Assembly: GCA_035715725.1 (NCBI GenBank)
Contig: DASTKT010000081.1
Coordinates: forward strand, 1-64,000
Direction of reading: 5' to 3'
Source of the DNA: JADGGV01 sp035715725
GTDB taxonomy: Bacteria; Gemmatimonadota; Gemmatimonadetes; Longimicrobiales; RSA9
Length of the DNA stretch: 64,000 bases
Within the stretch, counting starts at the first letter, position 1. Every line of letters begins with the position of its first letter. Below are positions 15,520 through 22,736 of this stretch, in pieces. The translations under genes and the position numbers were made by a program. The notes under the pieces are model-generated. The model made no database searches and was not told the origin of the DNA. It saw only the letters and a list, made by a program, of their open reading frames with translations.

Positions 15520-16512
15520 ATGATCTCGCGGAAAGACACGCCGCTCACGATCGGCGTCGACCTCGGTGGAACGAAGCTCGCCGCCGCCCTCGTGACGGAG
15601 GACGGGCAGGTCCTGGAGGACGTCCGGCGCCCCTCCGAGCCCGCGAAGGGCGGCGAGCAGATCGTGCTCGCCATCGCGGAAGCCGCCCGCATCCTCAGTG
15701 ACGCCGCCGGCGACCACGAGATCGTCGGCATCGGCGTCGGCGTCGCCGGGCAGGTCGACCCCGAGACCGGCGCCGTCCGGCACGCGCCGAACCTCCACTG
15801 GTCCGACTTCCCGCTGAAGGCCCACCTCGAGGAATCCGTGCACCTGCCGGTGGCCGTCCTCAACGACGTCCAGGCCGCCACCTACGGCGAGTGGGTGCAC
15901 GGCGCCGGCCACGGCGCCGACGATCTGGTCTGCATGTTCGTCGGCACCGGTGTCGGCGGCGGCGTCATCGCCAACGGCGAGCTCGTGCGCGGCTACGGCG
16001 GCAGCGCCGGCGAGGTCGGCCACATCACCGTGGACCTGCACGGCCCGCCCTGCCGGTGCGGCAACCGCGGCTGCGTCGAGGCGTACGCCGGCGGCTGGGC
16101 GATCGCCGAGCGCGCCCGCGCCGCCGCCCTCGCCGACGCGCAGCTCGGCGCCGCGCTCCTCGCCCTCGAGGACGGCGACGTCGATCGCATCGGCGCGCAC
16201 ACGGTCGCGCGCGCCGCCGAGGCCGGCGACAAGCTCGCCCTCCGCATCGTCCGCGAGACCGGCGAGGCGCTCGGCGCCGGCGCCGCCGCCATCGTCAACG
16301 GCTTCAACCCCTGCCTCCTCGTCCTCGGCGGCGGCGTCATCGACGGCATCCCCCAGCTCCTCCCCATCGTCGACGAGGTCATGCGCCGCCGCGCGCTCCG
16401 CGCCGCCGTCGAGGAGCTGCGCATCGTTCCGCCCAGGCTCGGCTCCCACGCCGGCGCCATCGGCGCCGCGACCTGGATCCTGCGCCAGCTCGGCCGTTCG
16501 GGCGACATATGA
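15520..16512 (+). CDS. ROK-family sugar kinase (probable glucokinase)
   Basis: A 330-residue cytoplasmic kinase. The ATP phosphate-binding motif GVDLGGTKLA is at 12-21, the catalytic aspartate lies in LNDVQAA (D116), GTGVGGG is at 142-148, and the ROK zinc site is GEVGHI (His168) plus C178-R-C180-G-N-R-G-C185-V-E. The family phosphorylates glucose, or less often N-acetylglucosamine or fructose, with ATP. The window's alpha-glucan and trehalose genes fit a glucokinase role, but specificity is not provable from sequence. The start is ATG 15520; there is no strong ribosome site. It stands 155 bases after the exported-protein gene and 181 bases before pntAA. Confidence 0.87.
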   Translation: MISRKDTPLTIGVDLGGTKLAAALVTEDGQVLEDVRRPSEPAKGGEQIVLAIAEAARILSDAAGDHEIVGIGVGVAGQVDPETGAVRHAPNLHWSDFPLKAHLEESVHLPVAVLNDVQAATYGEWVHGAGHGADDLVCMFVGTGVGGGVIANGELVRGYGGSAGEVGHITVDLHGPPCRCGNRGCVEAYAGGWAIAERARAAALADAQLGAALLALEDGDVDRIGAHTVARAAEAGDKLALRIVRETGEALGAGAAAIVNGFNPCLLVLGGGVIDGIPQLLPIVDEVMRRRALRAAVEELRIVPPRLGSHAGAIGAATWILRQLGRSGDI

Positions 16513-16693
16513 GGCCTCGACAGGCGCGCGGTTGCCGGGTATCGTACCAGATGCGCGCATTCTCCCCCACGCGCCGAAGCGAGACGGGCGGGGCGCGGCG
16601 GATCCGACCTCGCCGCGCGCCGCGGGGCACGCGAGCGTCCGCCGCCGGCCGTCCCATGCATCCCTCGGAGATCGCACGATCGGAGATCGACGG

Positions 16694-17854
16694 ATGAGAG
16701 TCGCCGTTCCAACGGAGGTTGTGTCGGGGGAGCGCCGGGTGGCGCTGGTGCCGGACGTGGTGCGCCGCCTGGTGCAGGCGGGCTTCGGCATCGTGGTCGA
16801 GCGCGGCGCGGGCGACCGGGCCGGCTTTCCGGACGCGGCGTACGTGGCCGCCGGCGCGGAGATCGTGGCCGACCCGGAGGCGGTGTTCGGCGCCGACTGT
16901 GTGCTGAAGGTGCAGCGGCCGACCATGCGGGACGAGCTCGGGCGCGACGAGACGGACCTTCTGCGCTCCGGCGCGATCCTCGTCTCCTTCCTCTACCCGC
17001 AGACGTGCCCGCCGGCCATGGCGCGGCTCGCGGAGCGCGGCGTCGCCTCGTTCGGGCTGGAGCTGGTGCCGCGCATCACGCGGGCGCAGAAGATGGACGC
17101 GCTGAGCAGCCAGAGCACGGTCGCGGGGTACAAGGCGACGCTGCTGGCGGCGAACGCGACGGGCAAGTTCTTTCCGATGCTGATGACGGCCGCCGGCACG
17201 GTGACGCCGTCCCGGGTGCTGGTGCTGGGCGCGGGCGTGGCCGGGCTGCAGGCGATCGCGACGGCGCGGCGGCTCGGCGCGGTGGTGGAGGCGGCGGACA
17301 CGCGGCCGGCCACGAAGGAGCAGGTCGAGAGCCTGGGCGCGAGCTTCGTCTCGCTGGACGTGTCGCACGAGGAGGCGCAGGACGCGGGCGGCTACGCGAA
17401 GGCGCTGGCCGAGGACCACCTGGCGAAGGAGCAGGAGATCATCCGGGCGCACGCGGCGAAGGCGGACGTCGTCATCACGACGGCGCTGGTGCCGGGGCGG
17501 CGCGCGCCGATCCTGATCCCGACTTCGACGGTGGAGGCCATGGGGCCCGGCTCGGTGATCGTGGACCTGGCGGCGGAGATGGGCGGCAACTGCGAGGTGA
17601 CGCGGCCGGGCGAGACGGTCGTGCACCGCGGCGTGAGCGTGCTGGCGCCGCTCAACCTGCCGAGCCAGATGCCGTACCACGCGAGCCAGATGTTCGCGCG
17701 CAACATCGCGGCGCTGCTCGAGCACCTGGCGCCGGGCGGGGAGGCGAAGATCGACCTGGAGGACGAGATCACGCGCGGCTGCTGCGTGACGTTCCAGGGC
17801 GAGGTCGTGCACGCGCCCACACGGGCGCTGCTGGAGAAGGAGGTCACCGCGTGA
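16694..17854 (+). CDS. pntAA: NAD(P) transhydrogenase subunit alpha part 1
   Basis: A 386-residue soluble NAD(H)-binding domain I of proton-translocating transhydrogenase. It opens MRVAVPTEVVSGERRVALVP, as do this family and alanine dehydrogenase; RAQKMDALSSQSTVAGYKA and a Rossmann motif VLGAGVAGLQAIA (about 175-187) follow. QMPYHASQMFARN near the C-terminus is typical of PntA rather than alanine dehydrogenase. The next two genes encode the membrane and NADP-binding parts, confirming the assignment. The stop overlaps the GTG start of pntAB by 4 bases. The enzyme uses the proton gradient to make NADPH from NADH. Confidence 0.94.
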   Translation: MRVAVPTEVVSGERRVALVPDVVRRLVQAGFGIVVERGAGDRAGFPDAAYVAAGAEIVADPEAVFGADCVLKVQRPTMRDELGRDETDLLRSGAILVSFLYPQTCPPAMARLAERGVASFGLELVPRITRAQKMDALSSQSTVAGYKATLLAANATGKFFPMLMTAAGTVTPSRVLVLGAGVAGLQAIATARRLGAVVEAADTRPATKEQVESLGASFVSLDVSHEEAQDAGGYAKALAEDHLAKEQEIIRAHAAKADVVITTALVPGRRAPILIPTSTVEAMGPGSVIVDLAAEMGGNCEVTRPGETVVHRGVSVLAPLNLPSQMPYHASQMFARNIAALLEHLAPGGEAKIDLEDEITRGCCVTFQGEVVHAPTRALLEKEVTA

Positions 17855-18162
17855 GTCCCGAGATCCTGTTGGGCGCGTATGTCTTCGTGCTGGCGATCTT
17901 CGTCGGCTTCGAGGTCATCGCGCGGGTGCCGTCCATCCTGCACACGCCGCTCATGAGCGGCACGAACGCGATCCACGGCATCGTGCTGCTCGGCGCGATG
18001 CTCGTGGCCGGCAGCGCCGATACCCCGCTGCTGAAGGTGCTCGGCTTCCTCGCCGTCGTGCTCGGCGCCGCCAACGTCTTCGGCGGCTTCGTCGTCACCG
18101 ACCGGATGCTGGAGATGTTCAAGAAGAAGCCGCAGGCGGGGGCGGGGGAGCGCAAACCGTGA
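17851..18162 (+). CDS. pntAB: NAD(P) transhydrogenase subunit alpha part 2 (membrane)
   Basis: A 103-residue membrane protein with three hydrophobic helices; SPEILLGAYVFVLAIFVGFE and the HTPLMSGTNAIHGIVLLGA signature are family hallmarks. It forms part of the proton channel. Both ends overlap neighbours by 4 bases (GTGA), and its GTG start lies inside the pntAA stop. The split of PntA into two polypeptides is the common arrangement in many bacteria (three-gene transhydrogenases). Confidence 0.94.
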   Translation: MSPEILLGAYVFVLAIFVGFEVIARVPSILHTPLMSGTNAIHGIVLLGAMLVAGSADTPLLKVLGFLAVVLGAANVFGGFVVTDRMLEMFKKKPQAGAGERKP

Positions 18163-19589
18163 CGACCGACCTGCGCACCACCCTCATCGGCCTCAGCTAC
18201 TTCGTCTCGGCGATCCTCTTCATCTTCGGCCTGAAGCGCCTCAGCTCGCCGGCCAGCGCCCGGAGCGGCAACCAGCTCGCCGCCATCGGGATGACGATCG
18301 CCCTCGTGGTCACGCTCCTCGACCGGCAGATCGTCTCCTTCACGTCGATCATCGTGGGCACGGCCATCGGCGCGGCCATCGGCATCTACTTCGGGCGGAC
18401 CGTGAAGATGACCGCCATGCCGCAGATGGTGGCGCTCTTCAACGGCATGGGCGGCGCGACGGCGGCGCTCGTCAGCCTGGCCGAGTTCCTCCGCCTGGCC
18501 GCCGGCACCGGCGGCGGCCGCGGCGGCGTCGGCGAGCTCACCTCCATCGTGCTCGGCACCGCGATCGGCGCCATCTCCTTCAGCGGCAGCGTCATCGCGT
18601 TCCTGAAGCTGCAGGAGCTGATGACCGACAAGCCGCTGCGCTGGCCGTTCCAGATGCAGATCAACCTGCTGGTCGGGATCGGCATCGTGGTGCTCGGCGC
18701 GCTGGTCGCGCTGGGCGCGGCCGGCACGCCGGCGCTCTGGGGCGTGCTGCTCCTCGCGCTCCTCGTCGGCGCGACGGCCGTGCTCCCCATCGGCGGCGCC
18801 GACATGCCCGTCGTCATCTCGCTGCTGAACTCGTTCACCGGCGTGGCGGCGGCGCTGACCGGCTTCGTCGTCGACAACCAGATCCTGATCGTGGCCGGCG
18901 CGCTCGTCGGCGCCTCCGGCACGCTGCTCACGCTGCTCATGAGCCGGGCCATGAACCGCCCGATCTCGAACGTCCTCTTCGGCGCGTTCGGCGGCGGCGG
19001 GCCCGTCGTCGCCTCGGGGAACGGGCGCGGACCCGGCGGCGTTCCCACCGTCGTGAAGGAGACGAGCGCCGAGGACCTCGCCGTCGCGCTGGCGTTCGCC
19101 CGCAGCGTCGTCATCATCCCGGGCTACGGGCTCGCCGTGGCGCAGGCGCAGCACGTCGTGCGCGAGCTCGCCGACGAGCTCGAGAAGCGCGGCGTCGCCG
19201 TGCGCTTCGCCATCCACCCCGTGGCCGGCCGCATGCCCGGCCACATGTCCGTGGTGCTGGCCGAATCCAACGTCAGCTACGACGCCCAGCTCGAGCTCGA
19301 GGACGCCAACTCCTTCCTCCGCTCCGCGGACGTGGCGCTCGTCGTCGGTGCGAACGATACGGTCAACCCCGCCGCGCGCCACGACCGGAGCAGCCCGCTC
19401 TTCGGCATGCCGATCATCGACGCCGACGCGGCCGCCAACGTCATCGTCCTCAAGCGCAGCATGAACCCGGGCTTCGCCGGCGTCGACAACGAGCTGTTCT
19501 ACCACCCGAAGACGAAGATGCTCTTCGGCGACGCCCGCAAACGGCTGGAGGAGGTGCTCCAGTCCGTCAAGTCCATGGCGATGGTGTGA
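18159..19589 (+). CDS. pntB: NAD(P) transhydrogenase subunit beta
   Basis: A 476-residue protein: eight or nine transmembrane helices in the first 270 residues (channel half), then the NADP(H)-binding domain III (about 300-476) with IPGYGLAVAQAQH, HPVAGRMPGHMSVVLAE, VVGANDTVNPAAR and KRSMNPGFAGVDNELF, all family signatures. The GTG start at 18159 overlaps pntAB by 4 bases. A strong hairpin follows at 19621. The three pnt genes form a compact operon that should supply NADPH for biosynthesis. Confidence 0.95.
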   Translation: MTTDLRTTLIGLSYFVSAILFIFGLKRLSSPASARSGNQLAAIGMTIALVVTLLDRQIVSFTSIIVGTAIGAAIGIYFGRTVKMTAMPQMVALFNGMGGATAALVSLAEFLRLAAGTGGGRGGVGELTSIVLGTAIGAISFSGSVIAFLKLQELMTDKPLRWPFQMQINLLVGIGIVVLGALVALGAAGTPALWGVLLLALLVGATAVLPIGGADMPVVISLLNSFTGVAAALTGFVVDNQILIVAGALVGASGTLLTLLMSRAMNRPISNVLFGAFGGGGPVVASGNGRGPGGVPTVVKETSAEDLAVALAFARSVVIIPGYGLAVAQAQHVVRELADELEKRGVAVRFAIHPVAGRMPGHMSVVLAESNVSYDAQLELEDANSFLRSADVALVVGANDTVNPAARHDRSSPLFGMPIIDADAAANVIVLKRSMNPGFAGVDNELFYHPKTKMLFGDARKRLEEVLQSVKSMAMV

Positions 19590-19620
19590 GCGCGCGCCCG
19601 GCGCAGCTCTCCCGCGCGGC

Positions 19621-19656
19621 GACGAGGCACCCCCGGCGACCGTCGGGGGTGTCGTC
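19621..19656 (+). terminator. Rho-independent-type hairpin after pntB
   Basis: GACGA, a two-base bulge, then CACCCCCG, an eight-base loop, CGGGGGTG and TCGTC, followed by TTTCC. It sits 32 bases after the pntB stop and separates the pnt and ccm operons. Confidence 0.65.
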
Positions 19657-19744
19657 TTTCCGGGGGCCGGAGGCCGCGGCGCCGTCCGGCCGCGCCGCTG
19701 CGGCGGATGGCGGGATCCCCCCGCGCCGCCCGACGGCGACGGGG

Positions 19745-19819
19745 TGTCGGGAAATCCCTTACATGCGTACCCGCCCGCCAATGGGAAGTGAGCGGGCCGG
19801 GCTCCGCCGATTCCCGACA
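19745..19819. ncRNA. Unassigned long stem-loop upstream of the ccm promoter
   Basis: TGTCGGGAAATC (19745-19756) pairs with GATTCCCGACA (19809-19819), and inside these arms CCGCCCG can pair with the CGGGCCGGG block, so most of the 75 bases fold into one extended hairpin. It lies in the 413-base gap between pntB and ccmA, after the pnt terminator and about 105 bases before the ccm promoter. It matches no riboswitch consensus I know. It could be a second terminator, a small RNA or a DNA-level site. Confidence 0.3.
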
Positions 19820-19924
19820 GAAAGGTGCGTTGTCGCGGCATAGCATTCATCCGCGTGCAGGACCCGGACGGTCCGGTCGGCGGCGAGCGGCTCGCCGCGC
19901 GACGCGCGGGCCCGGCGCGGCGGG

Positions 19925-19953
19925 TTGAACCCGGCGGGGCGCATGGGTATAAT
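19925..19953 (+). promoter_or_regulatory. Near-consensus sigma-70 promoter of the ccm operon
   Basis: TTGAAC (19925-19930), an exact 17-base spacer and a perfect TATAAT (19948-19953). Transcription would start near 19960, giving a leader of about 43 bases before the ccmA GTG, with AGAAGGAG as ribosome site. It is the best promoter match in the window. Confidence 0.75.
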
Positions 19954-20002
19954 CCCGGCACGAAATCCCGCCCGACGCTGGACTTACGGAGAAGGAGCTC
20001 AC

Positions 20003-20752
20003 GTGCAGACTTCGACGGGCGCGGCGGTCTCCGCCGCGGACCTCCAGGGGATCGCCCGCCGGTTCGGGCGCCGCTGGGTCCTCCGTGGAGTCTCGCTGCG
20101 GGTCGAGCCGGGTGAGGCCGTGGCGCTCATGGGGCGGAACGGCAGCGGCAAGACGACGCTGCTGCGGATCGTCTCGACGGCGCTCTCGCCGACGCGCGGG
20201 GCGGCGCGTGTGTTCGGCCACGACCTGCAGCGCGCGGGCGACCGGGTCCGCGAGCTGGTCGGGATCCTCGGGCACGCGGCCGGGCTCTACGAGGACCTGA
20301 CCGGCGCCGAGAACCTGCAGTTCGCGCTGCGGATGTGCGGCATGAAGCCGGATCGCTCCGCGATCGAGGGCGCGCTCGCCGAGGTCGGGCTGGCCGAGGC
20401 GGGCGACGAGCGCGTCCGCACGTTCTCCGCCGGGATGCGGCGCCGGCTCGCGCTGGCGCGGCTGGTGCTGCGGCCGCCGCGGCTGCTCCTGCTCGACGAG
20501 CCGTACGCGGCGTTCGACGTGGATGGGATCCGCAAGGTGAACGACTTCGTCCGGCGCGTGACCGCGGCCGGCGGCGCCGCGATCGTCTCGACGCACGACC
20601 TGCAGCGGGCGCTCCCCGTGGCGGACCGCGTGGTCCACATCGTGGATGGCCAGCTCTACGACGGCGCGCCCTCGGACCTGGACCTCCGCCTCGAGCGCGC
20701 CGAAGGCGACGATGCCGAGGAGCTCCGCTCCGCCGCGGGAGGCGCCCGATGA
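20003..20752 (+). CDS. ccmA: Haem exporter ATP-binding protein CcmA
   Basis: A 249-residue ABC ATPase. Walker A GRNGSGKTT (about 43-51), signature FSAGMRRRLALARL (about 137-150), Walker B LLLLDEPYAAFD and the H-loop STHD are all present. GTG 20003 follows a strong AGAAGGAG site; the frame is open to 19925, but that region contains the promoter and was excluded. CcmA works with CcmB and CcmC on the inner membrane to release haem-loaded CcmE. It is the first gene of an eight-gene operon in which every junction overlaps. Confidence 0.93.
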   Translation: MQTSTGAAVSAADLQGIARRFGRRWVLRGVSLRVEPGEAVALMGRNGSGKTTLLRIVSTALSPTRGAARVFGHDLQRAGDRVRELVGILGHAAGLYEDLTGAENLQFALRMCGMKPDRSAIEGALAEVGLAEAGDERVRTFSAGMRRRLALARLVLRPPRLLLLDEPYAAFDVDGIRKVNDFVRRVTAAGGAAIVSTHDLQRALPVADRVVHIVDGQLYDGAPSDLDLRLERAEGDDAEELRSAAGGAR

Positions 20753-21435
20753 GCGTCGCCAGCGAGCTCGGGCGCGCCCGCGCGATCGCCTGGAAGGACC
20801 TGACCGCCGAGCGGCGCACCAAGGCCAATTTCAACGCGGTGCTGTTCTTCGCCGCGCTCGTGCTGCTCCTCTTCGGCTTCGCCCTGGGGCCGGACAACGA
20901 CGCGCTGCGCGCCGCCGCCGCGGGTGTGCTGTGGCTGACGGTGCTCTTCGGCGGCGTGCTCTCCTTCAACCGCTCGTACGAGATGGAGCTGGAGGGCGGC
21001 GCGCTGGAGGCGCTGCTGCTCTACCCGGGGGACCGGCGCGCGCTCTTCCTCGGCAAGCTGATGGCGAACCTCGCGTTCCTGCTGCTCGTGGAGCTGGTGC
21101 TCGTGCCCCTGGCCGCGGTGCTCTACGACCTGCCACTCTTCCGGCCCGGGTTCGGCCTCCTCGGCGTGATCCTGCTCGGGACCGTCGGCTTCGTGACGCT
21201 GGGGACGTTCTACGCGGCCATGGCCAGCCGCGCGCGGGCGCGGGAGGTGCTGCTGCCGCTGCTGCTCTTCCCGATGCTCGTGCCGCTGCTGCTCTCGGCC
21301 GTCGAGGCCACGAAGGCCCTGCTCGCGCGGGACCTCATGGGCGACGCGGGCTCCTGGATTCGCCTGCTCGTCGTGTTCGATGTGATCTTCCTGGTGGCGT
21401 CCTTCTTCGCCTTCGAGTACGTGATCGAGGAATGA
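20749..21435 (+). CDS. ccmB: Haem exporter membrane protein CcmB
   Basis: A 228-residue protein with six hydrophobic helices and the CcmB opening AIAWKDLTAERRTK, followed by FNRSYEMELEGGALEALLLYP. It is the membrane partner of CcmA. Its start overlaps ccmA by 4 bases (ATGA), and its stop overlaps ccmC by 4. Length and motifs are normal for the family. Confidence 0.92.
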   Translation: MSVASELGRARAIAWKDLTAERRTKANFNAVLFFAALVLLLFGFALGPDNDALRAAAAGVLWLTVLFGGVLSFNRSYEMELEGGALEALLLYPGDRRALFLGKLMANLAFLLLVELVLVPLAAVLYDLPLFRPGFGLLGVILLGTVGFVTLGTFYAAMASRARAREVLLPLLLFPMLVPLLLSAVEATKALLARDLMGDAGSWIRLLVVFDVIFLVASFFAFEYVIEE

Positions 21436-22163
21436 GTATGAGCACCGGATTCGATGCCGCGCAGGCGCTGCGGCCGCGAGGATTGCGGATCTTCGGCTGG
21501 TTCGCGCTCCTCTTCTTCTTCGCCAGCCAGGCGAGCGGGGTGATCCTGTCGGCGCCCGACCGGGACATGGGGCACCTGCAGAAGATCCTTTACGTGCACG
21601 TGCCCTCGGCGTGGATGAGCCTGGTCGGCTACACCGTCGTCTTCGGCTTCAGCATCATGTACCTGTGGAAGCGCGACCTGAAGTGGGACATGCTGGCCGC
21701 CGCCTGCGCCGAGGTCGGCGTGGTCTTCGCCGGGCTCGCGCTGCTGACCGGGAGCATCTGGGGCCGGCCGACCTGGGGCATCTGGTGGACGTGGGATGCC
21801 CGCCTCACCAGCATGGCCGTGCTCTTCATCATGTACGCCGGCTACCTGGCGCTGCGCGCCCTCACGGACGACGAGGGCCGCCGCGCCCGCTGGAGCGCCG
21901 CGATCGCGCTGCTCGGCTTCCTGAACACGTACATCGTCTATATGTCCGTCCGCTGGTGGCGTACGCTGCACCAGGTGCAGTCGAGCCCGTCGACGGTCGA
22001 CCCGCAGTACGTCCTGTTCCTCCGGCTGAACGCCTTCGCGTTCCTCTTCTTCTTCATCTGGTTCGCCGTCTCGCGCTACCGCGCGGCCCGGCTGACGCGG
22101 GAGATCGAGGCCCGCGTCGAGGAGCGGGCGCTGCGGCCGCACACGGAGGGGATCCATGTCTGA
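21432..22163 (+). CDS. ccmC: Haem-handling protein CcmC
   Basis: A 243-residue, six-helix membrane protein. The tryptophan-rich haem motif is present (WGIWWTWDARLTS), as are the flanking histidines in LYVHVPSAW and RTLHQVQSS that ligate haem in this family. CcmC loads haem onto CcmE in the periplasm. The start overlaps ccmB by 4 bases; a second in-frame ATG follows two codons later. The end overlaps ccmD by 8 bases. Confidence 0.94.
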   Translation: MSMSTGFDAAQALRPRGLRIFGWFALLFFFASQASGVILSAPDRDMGHLQKILYVHVPSAWMSLVGYTVVFGFSIMYLWKRDLKWDMLAAACAEVGVVFAGLALLTGSIWGRPTWGIWWTWDARLTSMAVLFIMYAGYLALRALTDDEGRRARWSAAIALLGFLNTYIVYMSVRWWRTLHQVQSSPSTVDPQYVLFLRLNAFAFLFFFIWFAVSRYRAARLTREIEARVEERALRPHTEGIHV

Positions 22164-22290
22164 GAACTGGGAGTTCGTCGCGCTGGCGTATGGTGCGGTC
22201 TGGCTCGTGCTCGGCGCGTTCCGGCTCTACATCGGTGCGCGACGCCGTGAAGCCGCGGAGCTCGCGGCCAAGGAAGGCGGCCCGCGATGA
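22156..22290 (+). CDS. ccmD: Small haem exporter accessory protein CcmD
   Basis: A 44-residue protein: short N-terminus, one membrane helix (about 7-25: FVALAYGAVWLVLGAFRLY), then a basic RRRE tail. Size, topology and position between ccmC and ccmE are exactly those of CcmD, which stabilises the CcmABC complex and helps release holo-CcmE. It overlaps ccmC by 8 bases and ccmE by 4. Sequence in this family is poorly conserved, so the call leans on context. Confidence 0.8.
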   Translation: MSENWEFVALAYGAVWLVLGAFRLYIGARRREAAELAAKEGGPR

Positions 22291-22736
22291 ACGGCAAGAA
22301 GCTGGGCCTCCTCGTGGGGGCGGTGCTGGTCCTGGCCGGCTTCGGCTACCTCGTCTACGGCGGGATCGGCAACAACCTGGTCTACTTCCTGACGCCGTCG
22401 GAGCTGCGCGCCAAGGGCACCGACGCGGTCGACTCACCGGTCCGCCTCGGCGGGATGGTCGTGCCCGGCTCCGTGAGCTGGAACGCCGAGGCCATCGACC
22501 TGCGTTTCCGCATGACGGACGGGAAGGGGACCGTCGAGGTGCACGCCCGCAAGGCGCCGCCGCAGATGTTCCGTGACGGGCAGGGCGTCGTCGTCGAGGG
22601 GAAGCTGACGCGCGCGGGCATCTTCGACGCGAGCAACCTCATGGTCAAGCACTCCAACGAGTACCGGCCGCCCGCGCCGGGGCACGTGCCGCAGGAGATG
22701 TACAAGAGCCTGGTCAAGGAAGCGGGGACCACGTGA
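22287..22736 (+). CDS. ccmE: Haem chaperone CcmE
   Basis: A 149-residue protein with an N-terminal membrane anchor (about 6-26) and an OB-fold periplasmic domain. The covalent haem-binding histidine is present in KHSNEY (H122, with the family tyrosine at 126). GGMVVPGSV and VVVEGKL are typical strands. It carries haem from CcmC to CcmF. Overlaps of 4 bases occur on both sides. Confidence 0.94.
   Translation: MNGKKLGLLVGAVLVLAGFGYLVYGGIGNNLVYFLTPSELRAKGTDAVDSPVRLGGMVVPGSVSWNAEAIDLRFRMTDGKGTVEVHARKAPPQMFRDGQGVVVEGKLTRAGIFDASNLMVKHSNEYRPPAPGHVPQEMYKSLVKEAGTT

Noticed and set aside
16538..16548. Short palindrome GGTA-TCG-TACC upstream of pntAA
   Set aside because: Only four-base arms and no promoter pair around it; too short to separate from chance.
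19745..19819. Cobalamin riboswitch before the ccm operon
   Set aside because: The hairpin lies upstream of the ccm promoter and lacks the conserved B12-box elements; kept only as an unassigned structure.
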